A stretch of DNA of 60,518 nucleotides from an uncultured Faecalibacterium sp. (GTDB lineage Bacteria; Bacillota; Clostridia; Oscillospirales; Ruminococcaceae): assembly GCA_934518555.1 (NCBI GenBank), contig CAKSXW010000004.1:1-60518 (forward strand), read 5' to 3'. The translations under genes and the position numbers were made by a program. Below, piece by piece: positions 37,726 through 45,885 of this stretch; positions within the stretch are counted from its first letter, which is position 1; every line of letters starts with the position of its first letter. A model generated the notes under the pieces. The model had not been told where the DNA came from, searched no databases, and saw nothing but the letters and a program-made list of their open reading frames with translations.

Positions 37726-38577
37726 ATGACAAATGCAGAAAAACTGACCCTTGCCAAGCACGCCTGCCATATCCGCATGGGCGTGATCGAGGGCACCCAC
37801 AGCGCAAAGTGTGGGCATCCGGGCGGCAGCCTGGACATCGCAGAGGTGCTGAGCTACCTCTATTTCGTGGAAATGAACATTGACCCCAAGGACCCCAAGA
37901 TGGCCGACCGGGACCGTCTGGTGCTGTCCAAGGGCCATGCCGCCCCGGCTCTGTACGCCGCTCTGGCCGAGCGTGGGTATTTTCCGGTGGAGGACCTGAA
38001 GACCCTGCGTAAGATCGGCAGCTACCTGCAGGGCCACCCCAACATGAACGAGACCCCCGGCGTGGATATGTCCACCGGCAGCCTGGGCCAGGGCGTCTCC
38101 GCTGCCTGCGGCATGGCACTGGGTGCCAAGCACGCCGGCAAGCCCATCAACGTCTTTACCATCCTGGGTGACGGCGAGGTGGAGGAGGGCCAGTGCTGGG
38201 AGGCCTTTATGTTTGCCGCCCACTACAAGCTGTCCAACCTCTGCGTGTTCCTGGACCGCAACGGCCTGCAGATCGACGGCCCCACCCAGCAGGTCATGAG
38301 CAGCGCACCCCTGGAGGATAAGCTGAAGGCCTTTAACTTCAACGTCATCACCATCGACGGCCACGACTACGACCAGATCGAGGCCGCTATCCAGGCTTTC
38401 CATGCTGAGACCGAAAAGCCCACCTGCATCATCATGAACACCACCAAGGGCAAGGGCGTTTCCTTTATGTCCAACTCTGTGGATTGGCACGGCAAGGGCC
38501 CCAATGACGAGGAGTACAAGGTGGCCATGGAGGAGCTGAACGCCGCCTACGCCGCCCTGGAACAGGAGGAGAACTGA
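37726..38577 (+). CDS. Transketolase, N-terminal (TPP-binding) subunit
   Basis: A 283-residue protein equal to the N-terminal third of transketolase. GHPGGSLDIAEVLSYL is the substrate/TPP region; the TPP motif GDGEVEEGQCWEAFMFAA starts with GDG and ends near LDRNGLQIDG. Together with the next gene it forms the complete enzyme of the non-oxidative pentose phosphate pathway, split as in many anaerobes. One base separates the two genes. Confidence 0.95.
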   Translation: MTNAEKLTLAKHACHIRMGVIEGTHSAKCGHPGGSLDIAEVLSYLYFVEMNIDPKDPKMADRDRLVLSKGHAAPALYAALAERGYFPVEDLKTLRKIGSYLQGHPNMNETPGVDMSTGSLGQGVSAACGMALGAKHAGKPINVFTILGDGEVEEGQCWEAFMFAAHYKLSNLCVFLDRNGLQIDGPTQQVMSSAPLEDKLKAFNFNVITIDGHDYDQIEAAIQAFHAETEKPTCIIMNTTKGKGVSFMSNSVDWHGKGPNDEEYKVAMEELNAAYAALEQEEN

Positions 38578-38578
38578 G

Positions 38579-39526
38579 ATGGCAGACGTGAAGAATATCG
38601 CTACCCGTGAAAGCTACGGCAACACCCTGAAGGAGCTGGCCGCTGAGGGCCACGACGACCTGGTGGTGCTGGACGCCGACCTGGCTGCCGCCACCAAGAC
38701 CGGAATGTTCCGCAAGGTGCACCCGGACCGTCACTTCAACTGCGGCATTGCCGAGGGCAACATGATGGCTGTGGCCGCCGGCTTGTCCACCATGGGCTAT
38801 GTGCCCTTTGTGTCCAGCTTTGCCATGTTTGCCGCTGGCCGTGCCTTTGAGCAGGTGCGGAACTCCATCGGCTACCCCCACCTGAACGTGAAGATCGGCG
38901 CTACCCACGGTGGCATCTCCGTGGGTGAGGACGGTGCCTCTCACCAGTGCTGCGAGGACTTTGCCCTCATGCGGAGCATCCCCGGCATGACTGTTATCTG
39001 CCCTGCCGACGACGTGGAGGCCCGGGCTGCTGTTCGGGCTGCCTACGCCATGGAGGGCCCTGTGTACCTGCGCTTTGGCCGTCTGGCAGTGCCGGTGTTC
39101 CACGATGCCGACAACTACCACTTTGAGATCGGCAAGGGCGAGCAGGTCACCGAGGGCAATGATATTGCCATCATCGCCACCGGTCTCATGGTCAACGAGG
39201 CCCGGATCGCTGCCCAGCAGCTGGAGGCTGAGGGCATCCACGCCCGGGTCATCAACATCCACACCATCAAGCCCCTGGATGAGGAAATCGTCCTCAAGGC
39301 TGCCAAGGAGTGCGGCAAGGTCATCACCGCCGAGGAGCACAACGTCATCGGCGGCCTGGGTGAGGCTGTGTGCGCTGTGCTGAGCGAAAAGCTGCCCACC
39401 CCCGTGCGCCGTGTAGGCGTGCAGGACGTGTTCGGCTGCTCCGGCCCTGCCTGGGACCTGCTGAAGGAGTACGGCCTGGACGCTGCCACCATCTGCAAGA
39501 CCGCCCACGAGATGCTGGGCAAGTAA
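38579..39526 (+). CDS. Transketolase, C-terminal subunit
   Basis: A 315-residue protein with the pyrimidine-binding domain (FNCGIAEGNMMAVAAGLSTM, with the Glu that activates TPP; VSSFAMFAAGRAFEQVRNS) and the C-terminal domain (DIAIIATGLMVNEA). THGGISVGEDGASHQ carries the substrate-phosphate contacts. It pairs with the upstream subunit. Confidence 0.95.
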   Translation: MADVKNIATRESYGNTLKELAAEGHDDLVVLDADLAAATKTGMFRKVHPDRHFNCGIAEGNMMAVAAGLSTMGYVPFVSSFAMFAAGRAFEQVRNSIGYPHLNVKIGATHGGISVGEDGASHQCCEDFALMRSIPGMTVICPADDVEARAAVRAAYAMEGPVYLRFGRLAVPVFHDADNYHFEIGKGEQVTEGNDIAIIATGLMVNEARIAAQQLEAEGIHARVINIHTIKPLDEEIVLKAAKECGKVITAEEHNVIGGLGEAVCAVLSEKLPTPVRRVGVQDVFGCSGPAWDLLKEYGLDAATICKTAHEMLGK

Positions 39527-39553
39527 GCTCCCCTTAAGTTCATCTGACCAAAA

Positions 39554-39590
39554 CACCGCCCTGTGAACAGCACAGAGCGGTGCTTTTTTA
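39554..39590 (+). terminator. Terminator of the transketolase operon
   Basis: CACCGC and GCGGTG arms with an inner CTGTG/CACAG pairing, followed by CTTTTTT. Confidence 0.85.
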
Positions 39591-39684
39591 TGCCCAAGGT
39601 GACCCGGTCACGGAAATGCCCCGGGCCGGTGGGGTATACTGATGCTGTCAGAAACAAACAATACCCATTCAGGAGGGAAACCAT

Positions 39685-39993
39685 ATGGCAGTCATCAACA
39701 TTACGTCCGCAAATTTTGAGCAGGAAGTGCTCCGCAGCGACAAGCCCGTGCTGCTGGACTTTTGGGCCAGCTGGTGCGGCCCCTGCCGGATGCTGAGCCC
39801 CGTGGTGGACCAGGTGGCCGAAGAACGCACCGATGTAAAGGTGGGCAAGGTGAACGTGGACGAGGAGCCGGAGCTGGCTGCTCAGTTCGGCGTCATGAGC
39901 ATCCCCACCCTGCTGGTGTTTGAGCAGGGCAAGCTGGTGCGCCAGGCGGTGGGGGCACGGCCCAAGGCCAGCGTGCTGGAGCTGCTGGGCTGA
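39685..39993 (+). CDS. trxA: Thioredoxin
   Basis: A 102-residue thioredoxin with the active site WCGPC (about 30-34) and the cis-proline SIPTLLVF. It reduces protein disulphides in the cytoplasm. TATACT at 39635-39640 is the likely -10 and GGAGGG the SD. Its last 56 bases (39938-39993) occur again at 40846-40901, beyond the XRE gene, so the present 3' end may have been supplied by an insertion. Confidence 0.96.
   Translation: MAVINITSANFEQEVLRSDKPVLLDFWASWCGPCRMLSPVVDQVAEERTDVKVGKVNVDEEPELAAQFGVMSIPTLLVFEQGKLVRQAVGARPKASVLELLG
39938..39993. repeat. 56-bp direct repeat, copy 1 (trxA 3' end)
   Basis: Identical to 40846-40901 at 53 of 56 bases; both copies end in a stop codon (TGA and TAA). 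The copies are 908 bp apart and bracket the XRE-membrane gene. Confidence 0.9.
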
Positions 39994-40020
39994 GCGAAGG
40001 AATTTATCATTTTGATCTCG

Positions 40021-40061
40021 GGACAGCGGAACGCCCACGGGCGTTCCGCTGTCCTCTTTTT
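40021..40061 (+). terminator. Terminator after trxA
   Basis: GGACAGCGGAACGCCC and GGGCGTTCCGCTGTCC arms, then CTCTTTTTC. Confidence 0.92.
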
Positions 40062-40078
40062 CATGGGAAGGGATGGTA

Positions 40079-40741
40079 TCAATTCAAAAAAATCATACAC
40101 GCCTCTGCAAATGGAACCACAAAACCAAAACAAAAGAAAAATAGAAGATCCAGTACAACCTTCAGGCATCTGGCAGAACGTGTGCCGAAGGACATGGCGT
40201 GAATGATGAAAAGATTGATCTCCCCCTGGCGGCGATAATAGCCTGTCTGTTCAAAACTGTTCCAGATCTCCAATGATAAAAATTCAATGCCCACACACAG
40301 TGGGAAAATGAGGAAAGAAGGCATCCAGCCATCTGCTTGAAGGGAACCATCGCCGAGACCATGCCAGTGCACTACGATCCTGCCGGGATAAGCAAAAACA
40401 CCCCACAGGGCAAGTGCAATGCTCAGTCCGAGCAGGGCGGTGCGTACAGAATGCCAATCTACGGTGTGCTGTCGGCGCAACATGGTAAAGAAGTCTTCCA
40501 GCTGGATGGTCGGTGGGGTGTCGGCTTCTTCCGGACTGCGGCAATGCATAAGGTCAGCAAGGGTCAGCCCCAGCGCATCTGCCAGCGGTTCCAGCGTGTT
40601 GATATCCGGCAGGCCGATGCCCCGTTCCCAGCGGCTGACAGCCTTGTCGGTAACGTGCAGCTGTTCGGCCAGTTCGGCCTGTGTCAGCCCCTGCGCTTTT
40701 CGCATCCGACTCAGATAATTTCCGAAGGCCCTTGCATCCAT
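40079..40741 (-). CDS. XRE-family regulator with DUF1648-like membrane domain
   Basis: A 220-residue protein. Residues 1-70 are an HTH_3 domain (GLTQAELAEQLHVTDKAVSRW; the WERGIGLPD ending). After a linker come three or four hydrophobic segments; RIVVHWHGLGDG resembles the DUF1648 motif of SdpI-like proteins. It may be a membrane-tethered immunity or stress regulator. Its DNA is richer in A and T than the surroundings and it lies exactly between two copies of the trxA 3' end, signs of acquisition. ATG 40741 is preceded by AAGGGAG. Confidence 0.8.
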   Translation of the reverse strand: MDARAFGNYLSRMRKAQGLTQAELAEQLHVTDKAVSRWERGIGLPDINTLEPLADALGLTLADLMHCRSPEEADTPPTIQLEDFFTMLRRQHTVDWHSVRTALLGLSIALALWGVFAYPGRIVVHWHGLGDGSLQADGWMPSFLIFPLCVGIEFLSLEIWNSFEQTGYYRRQGEINLFIIHAMSFGTRSARCLKVVLDLLFFFCFGFVVPFAEACMIFLN

Positions 40742-40845
40742 TTTATCAACTCCCTTGGAAAAAGCATAGCACAAGGCGGTGCAAAACACAATCAACGCTC
40801 TGTTTACCTGGACGAACGAACGGATGCCCTTAATGGAAAGTGCGC

Positions 40846-40901
40846 TGCGCCAGGCTGTGGGAGCACGGCCCAAGGCCAGCGTGCTGGAGCTGCTGGGCTA
40901 A
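40846..40901 (+). pseudogene. Duplicated trxA 3' end (remnant)
   Basis: Encodes RQAVGARPKASVLELLG and a stop, the exact C-terminus of the thioredoxin 0.9 kb upstream. The homology stops abruptly on the 5' side. An in-frame ATG at 40833 would give a 22-residue peptide without an SD, so it is probably not translated. Confidence 0.85.
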
Positions 40902-40930
40902 GGCATCCCCAAAAAATAGAACCCACACCG

Positions 40931-40970
40931 GAACACCGGAGCGTCTTTGGACACTCCGGTGTTCTGTTTT
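40931..40970 (+). terminator. Terminator after the trxA remnant
   Basis: GAACACCGGAG and CTCCGGTGTTC arms followed by TGTTTT. The remaining stretch to 41062 shows nothing else. Confidence 0.85.
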
Positions 40971-41062
40971 GCAGCAAGAACAAGGGGCCCGGAACCCAAA
41001 AACCTGTACAAAGCCACTGAAAAATTTTAAAACAGAGCCGCAAAACACGGTCACTTTCCCAC

Positions 41063-41091
41063 TTTACAACTTTATAGAGATAAAGTAAAAT
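41063..41091 (+). promoter_or_regulatory. his operon promoter with nested palindromes
   Basis: TTTACA (41063-41068), 17-bp spacer, TAAAAT (41086-41091). The spacer holds the perfect palindrome CTTTAT-agag-ATAAAG (41070-41085), and an outer pair ACTTTA/TAAAGT (41061-41066, 41081-41086) overlaps both core elements. A repressor binding here would block RNA polymerase. Confidence 0.7.
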
Positions 41092-41181
41092 GAAACCAGA
41101 GAGATCCCCCGGCCAGAAGGGTCTGCACCGGGGGCGAAAGGGCCGGAGGATGCCGGCGTGGGAAAAAGAGAGGAAACCGGG

Positions 41182-42774
41182 ATGGAATTTAGTCTGGAAC
41201 GCTTGCAGCCCAAGGAGCGGGCCTCCTTTGCCCTGCGAGCTTTGTATGAGGAGGCAGGCTGCCGCAAGTACCACATGGGCCGCTTTGAGGAGTACAGCCT
41301 GTACCAGGAGAACCGCAGCTTTTTGTCCTCGGAGCAGGTCATCACCTTTACGGACCTGGATGGGCGGCTGCTGGCCCTGAAGCCGGATGTGACCCTTTCC
41401 ATTGCCAAAACCGCCCAGCCGGCCCCGGGCCAGACCCTGGAGTATTACTACCACGAAAACGTCTACCGCCCCTCGGCAGAGAGCCACACCTTCCAGGAGA
41501 TCTCCCAGATGGGCCTGGAGCTGCTGGGGGCTGTAGGCGAGGCCCAGGTGCAGCAGGCGGTGTGTCTGGCAGCTAGGTCCCTGGGGGTGCTGGGCACCGA
41601 CTGGGTGCTGGAAGTCAGCCACATGGGCTACCTGTTCGGCCTACTGGATGCCTTGCAGGTGCCCCAGGGGGCCCGGGCCGGGCTTTTGGAAAAGCTGCGG
41701 CAGAAAAACGCCCACGAGCTCCAGGCTGCTGCCCGGGCCGCCGGGCTGAGCCAGGCCGCCGCTGACGCTCTGTGTGGGGTGCTGGAGCTGTCCGGCAGTT
41801 ACGCCGCCACCCTGGCCCAGGCCGCAGCCCAGTGCCGGAACCCGGCTATGACCGCCGCTGTGGCAGAGCTGACGGCCCTGGCGGCTCCCCTGGCCCGGGC
41901 CGGAGGCAGCATCCGGCTGGACCTGACCTTGGCCGGAGAGATGGAATACTACAACGGCCTGGTGTTCCAGGGCTATTTAAAGGCCCTGCCTCGTCCCCTG
42001 CTGAAGGGGGGCCGCTACGACGGCCTGATGCAAAAGTTCACCCCCGGGGCCGGAGCCATCGGCTTTGCGGTGTACCTGGATGAGCTGGACCGGCTCAGTG
42101 CACCGACGCCTTTGCAGCAGGATGGCCGCCAGCAGATGCTGAACGTGGCCCTGCCCAAGGGCCGCCTGGGAGATAAGGTCTACAATCTGCTGGCAGCCAT
42201 CGGCTATGGCTGCCCCGAGGACTACAACGCCACCCGGAAGCTGGTGGTGGAAAACCCGGCAGCAGGCATCCGGTATTTTTTGGTCAAGCCCAGTGACGTG
42301 GCCATCTATGTGGAGCACGGTGCCGCCGATGTGGGCATCGTAGGCAAGGATATCCTTACCGAGGCCGCCGCCGACGTCTACGAGCTGCTGGATATCGGCC
42401 TGGGCCGGTGCCGGATGTGCGTGGCAGCCCCGGTGGGCTACAAGGACGACCCCAGCCGCCCGGTCCGGGTGGCCACCAAGTTCGTCAACATCGCCAAGGG
42501 CTACTACGCTGCCCAAGGCCGGGACATCGACATCATCAAGCTCAACGGCTCCATTGAGCTGGCCCCTATCCTGGGGCTTTCGGACGTTATCGTGGACATC
42601 GTGGAGACCGGCACCACCCTGAAGGAGAACGGCCTGCAGGTGGTCACAGAGTTTATGCCCATCTCGGCCCGGTTCATTGCCAACAAGGCCAGCTACCAGT
42701 TCAAGCACGCTGAAATGGATACCATGCTGGAAAAGCTCCGGGGCGTTTTGCAGAAACAGGAGGAAAAACCATGA
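41182..42774 (+). CDS. hisG: HisZ-HisG fusion: ATP phosphoribosyltransferase regulatory and catalytic subunits
   Basis: A 530-residue protein joining two normally separate proteins. Residues 1 to about 305 are HisZ, a histidyl-tRNA-synthetase-like domain (LYEEAGCRKYHMGRFEEYSL; ALKPDVTLSIAK; GGRYDGLM). After a short linker, residues 319-530 are a complete short-form HisG (ALPKGRLGD; the PRPP loop VDIVETGTTLKENGL). HisG condenses ATP and PRPP in the first histidine step; HisZ gives feedback control. No start signal lies at the HisG junction. An alternative GTG start at 41158 with SD GGAGGA would add eight residues. It heads the his operon. Confidence 0.93.
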   Translation: MEFSLERLQPKERASFALRALYEEAGCRKYHMGRFEEYSLYQENRSFLSSEQVITFTDLDGRLLALKPDVTLSIAKTAQPAPGQTLEYYYHENVYRPSAESHTFQEISQMGLELLGAVGEAQVQQAVCLAARSLGVLGTDWVLEVSHMGYLFGLLDALQVPQGARAGLLEKLRQKNAHELQAAARAAGLSQAAADALCGVLELSGSYAATLAQAAAQCRNPAMTAAVAELTALAAPLARAGGSIRLDLTLAGEMEYYNGLVFQGYLKALPRPLLKGGRYDGLMQKFTPGAGAIGFAVYLDELDRLSAPTPLQQDGRQQMLNVALPKGRLGDKVYNLLAAIGYGCPEDYNATRKLVVENPAAGIRYFLVKPSDVAIYVEHGAADVGIVGKDILTEAAADVYELLDIGLGRCRMCVAAPVGYKDDPSRPVRVATKFVNIAKGYYAAQGRDIDIIKLNGSIELAPILGLSDVIVDIVETGTTLKENGLQVVTEFMPISARFIANKASYQFKHAEMDTMLEKLRGVLQKQEEKP

Positions 42775-44048
42775 TCAAGCTCTATGATTTTGACCAGCTG
42801 AAGCCGGAGGACATCCTGAACCGGGATATCCGGGCGGAAAAACAGGTGGAGGATGTGGTGGACGCCATCCTGGCCCAGGTACAGGCCCGGGGGGATGAGG
42901 CCCTGAAGGACTACGCCCGGCAGTTTGACGGCGCAGAACTGGACAGCCTCCAGGTGACCCAGGCAGAGCTGGACCAGGCCCTGGCCCAGACAGACCCCTA
43001 TTTCCTGGACACTTTGCGGCAGGCGGCAGCCAACATCGAGGCCTTCCACCGCCAGCAGGTCCACAAGAATTTTGTGCTCACCCAGCAGCCCGGGGTGGTG
43101 CTGGGGCAAAAATACACCCCCATTGAAAAGGTGGGGGTCTATGTGCCGGGAGGCACCGCCGCCTACCCCTCCACGGTGCTGATGGACGTGATCCCGGCCA
43201 AGGTGGCAGGGGTGTCGGAGATCGTTATGACCACCCCTGCCGGGAAGGACGGCAAGGTGGAACCGGTGATCCTGGCGGCAGCCTCCATTGCCGGGGTCAC
43301 CAAGATCTTCAAGACCGGAGGGGCCCAGGCGGTGGCAGCCCTGGCCTACGGCACCCAGAGCATCCCGGCGGTGGATAAGATCGTGGGCCCCGGCAACATC
43401 TATGTGGCCACCGCCAAGCGGAAGGTCTTTGGCAAGGTGGGCATCGACATGATCGCAGGCCCCAGCGAGATCCTGGTGCTGGCAGACGGCAGCTGCGACC
43501 CGGCCTGGGTAGCGGCAGACCTGCTGAGCCAGGCCGAGCACGACAAACTGGCCAGCCCGGTGCTGGTCACCGACAGCCCGGCCCTGGCTAAGGCGGTGCA
43601 GGCAGAGCTGGAGGTGCAGATCCCCCAGCTGCCCCGGGCCGCCATTGCCCGGGCCAGCGTGGACGACAACGGCAAGATCATCCTCTGCGCCGACCTCCAC
43701 AAGGCCATCCAGGCCTGCAACATCATTGCCCCGGAACACCTGGAAGTGTGCCTGGAGGACCCCTTTGGGGCCCTGGAGGAGATCAAAAACGCTGGCAGCA
43801 TCTTTTTGGGCCGCCATGTGCCGGAGGCCCTGGGAGACTACTTTGCAGGCCCCAACCACACCCTGCCCACCAGCGGCACTGCCCGGTTCTCCAGCCCCCT
43901 GGGAGTGGACGATTTTGTCAAAAAGTCCAGCTTTCTTTACTACACCCGGGAGGCCCTGGAACAGGTGGCACCCCGGATCGCAGATTTTGCTGAGCGTGAG
44001 GGCCTGCATGCCCACGCTCGCAGCGTGACCATCCGGTATGAGAAATAA
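42771..44048 (+). CDS. hisD: Histidinol dehydrogenase
   Basis: A 425-residue zinc and NAD enzyme that oxidises histidinol to histidine in the last two steps. Family segments are GVYVPGGTAAYPSTVLM, KIVGPGNIYVATAK, IDMIAGPSEILV, SQAEHDKLA (zinc His), and NHTLPTSGTARFSSPLGV. It overlaps hisZG by ATGA. Repeat element R6 follows before hisC. Confidence 0.97.
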   Translation: MIKLYDFDQLKPEDILNRDIRAEKQVEDVVDAILAQVQARGDEALKDYARQFDGAELDSLQVTQAELDQALAQTDPYFLDTLRQAAANIEAFHRQQVHKNFVLTQQPGVVLGQKYTPIEKVGVYVPGGTAAYPSTVLMDVIPAKVAGVSEIVMTTPAGKDGKVEPVILAAASIAGVTKIFKTGGAQAVAALAYGTQSIPAVDKIVGPGNIYVATAKRKVFGKVGIDMIAGPSEILVLADGSCDPAWVAADLLSQAEHDKLASPVLVTDSPALAKAVQAELEVQIPQLPRAAIARASVDDNGKIILCADLHKAIQACNIIAPEHLEVCLEDPFGALEEIKNAGSIFLGRHVPEALGDYFAGPNHTLPTSGTARFSSPLGVDDFVKKSSFLYYTREALEQVAPRIADFAEREGLHAHARSVTIRYEK

Positions 44049-44058
44049 ATAAGGAAGC

Positions 44059-44192
44059 ACCCTCATCCGTCTGCTCACTGCGTTCGCATCCACCTTCCCC
44101 CGTCTGGGGGAAGGCTTTTCCGAAACCCACAGCGTCCTGAAGGCTTCCCCCGGTCGGGGGAAGCTGTCACCGAAGGTGACTGATGAGGGCGC
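44059..44192. repeat. Interspersed palindromic element R6 (outward pair)
   Basis: Between hisD and hisC. CCCTCATCCG plus CCTTCCCCCGTCTGGGGGAAGG, spacer TTTTCCGAAACCCACAGCGT, then CTTCCCCCGGTCGGGGGAAG plus GTCACC-gaa-GGTGAC plus TGATGAGGG. R7 carries the same spacer in reverse. Confidence 0.88.
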
Positions 44193-44223
44193 ACGGTATG
44201 CAGAACCTGAAGAGGAAACCATT

Positions 44224-45285
44224 ATGAGTCGTTTTCTTTCCCCTGCCCTGGCAGCTGTCACCCCCTACACCCCCGGGGAGCAGCCCCAGGACCAGCCCTA
44301 TATCAAGCTGAACACCAACGAGAACCCCTATCTGCCCAGCCCCCGGGTGGTGGCTGCCGTCAGCGAGGCAGAGGTGGAAAAGCTCCGGCTTTACTCCGAC
44401 CCGGCCTGTGGGGAGCTGCTGCGAGCCGCCGCCAATTTCTTTGGGCTGCAGCCGGACCAGATCATGGCCGGCAACGGCAGCGACGAGAACCTGTTTTTTG
44501 CCCTCCGGGCCTTTTGCGATGAGAGCCATCCCCTGGCCTACGCCGACATCACCTACGGCTGCTACGGCGTGTGGTGCGGTCTGCTGCACATCCCCAGCCA
44601 CATCATCCCCCTGAAGGAGGATTTTACCCTGGACCCGGCAGATTATCACGGCCTGCACCAGACCATCGTCATCGCCAACCCCAATGCGCCTACGGGCCTG
44701 GCTTTGCCCCGGGCTGCCATTGAGGGCATCTTGCAGTCGAACCCCCACAACGTGGTGATCGTAGACGAGGCCTATGTGGATTTTGGGGGCGAGAGCTGTG
44801 TGCCCCTTATCCAACAATACGACAACCTGCTGGTGGTGCAGACCTTTTCCAAATCCCGGCAGCTGGCCGGGGCCCGGCTGGGGCTGGCCCTGGGCAGCCG
44901 GGAGCTGATCGCCGACCTGAACCGGGTCAAGTTCAGCCTGAACCCTTATAACATCAACCGCTTGACCCTGAAGGCCGGGCAGGCAGCCTTGGCAGACACA
45001 GAATACTTTGACCGCACCCGGGCCGCCGTGGTGGAGACCCGGCACTGGGCAAAGCAGCAGCTGGAGGCCCGGGGCTTTCAGGTGCTGGACAGCCGGGCAA
45101 ACTTCTTGTTTGCCAGCACCAGCCGGAGGGAGGGAGGCCAGCTCTACCGGCAGCTGAAGCAGAGGGGCATTCTGGTACGGCACTTTGACGGCACCCGCAT
45201 TGCCAACTGGCTGCGGATCACCATCGGTACCCCGGAGCAGATGCAGGCCCTTATGGAGGCCCTGGACAAGATCTTGGAGGAATGA
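44224..45285 (+). CDS. hisC: Histidinol-phosphate aminotransferase
   Basis: A 353-residue PLP enzyme of fold type I. KLNTNENPYLPSP starts the family homology, IANPNAPTG binds PLP and substrate, DEAYVDF holds the PLP-contacting Asp, and the lysine of TFSKSRQLAGARLG forms the Schiff base. Start 44224 has AGAGGAAA upstream; the open frame extends into repeat R6. Four bases later hisB begins. Confidence 0.96.
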   Translation: MSRFLSPALAAVTPYTPGEQPQDQPYIKLNTNENPYLPSPRVVAAVSEAEVEKLRLYSDPACGELLRAAANFFGLQPDQIMAGNGSDENLFFALRAFCDESHPLAYADITYGCYGVWCGLLHIPSHIIPLKEDFTLDPADYHGLHQTIVIANPNAPTGLALPRAAIEGILQSNPHNVVIVDEAYVDFGGESCVPLIQQYDNLLVVQTFSKSRQLAGARLGLALGSRELIADLNRVKFSLNPYNINRLTLKAGQAALADTEYFDRTRAAVVETRHWAKQQLEARGFQVLDSRANFLFASTSRREGGQLYRQLKQRGILVRHFDGTRIANWLRITIGTPEQMQALMEALDKILEE

Positions 45286-45288
45286 GCC

Positions 45289-45885
45289 ATGGCAAATCGA
45301 AGGATCACTTTGGAGCGCAATACCACCGAGACCCAGATCCAGCTGACCCTGGACCTGGACGGCACCGGCCGCTACGACATTGACACCGGGTGCGGCTTTT
45401 TGAACCACATGCTGGAGCTGTTTGCCCGGCATGGGCGGTTTGACCTGGTGCTCACCTGCCACGGAGACGTGCAGGTGGACTATCACCACACCACCGAGGA
45501 CGTGGGCATTGCCCTGGGCCAGGCCTTTGCCCGGGCTCTGGGCCAGATGCGGGGCATCCAGCGGTACGGCAGCTTCCACCTGCCCATGGACGAGGCCCTG
45601 GTGCTTTGCGCCGTGGACCTTTCCGGCCGGTGCACCCTGAACTGGGACATCCACTGCCCTACAGAAAAGGTAGGGGATTTTGACGTGGAGTGCGCCCAGG
45701 AGTTCTGGTACGGCTTTGCCCGGAATGTGCCGGCCACTCTCCACTTTGTGCAGCTGGCCGGGCAGAACACCCACCACATCCTGGAGGCCTGTTTTAAGGG
45801 GGCTGGCCGGGCCCTGGCCCAGGCAGTCTGTGTGGACCAAGCCCACCGGGACGAGATCCCCTCCACGAAAGGACGGCTGGTATGA
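45289..45885 (+). CDS. hisB: Imidazoleglycerol-phosphate dehydratase
   Basis: A 198-residue single-function HisB (dehydratase only; no phosphatase domain). Metal motifs GCGFLNHMLELFARHG, DYHHTTEDVGIALGQA, and GQNTHHILEACFK are all present and supply the manganese-binding histidines. The missing phosphatase function is provided by the PHP enzyme at the operon end. It overlaps hisH by ATGA. Confidence 0.97.
   Translation: MANRRITLERNTTETQIQLTLDLDGTGRYDIDTGCGFLNHMLELFARHGRFDLVLTCHGDVQVDYHHTTEDVGIALGQAFARALGQMRGIQRYGSFHLPMDEALVLCAVDLSGRCTLNWDIHCPTEKVGDFDVECAQEFWYGFARNVPATLHFVQLAGQNTHHILEACFKGAGRALAQAVCVDQAHRDEIPSTKGRLV

Noticed and set aside
41158..41181. GTG start for HisZG, eight residues upstream
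   Set aside because: It has a good SD (GGAGGA) and stays possible, but the ATG at 41182 also has an SD and starts at the conserved region, so I kept the ATG.
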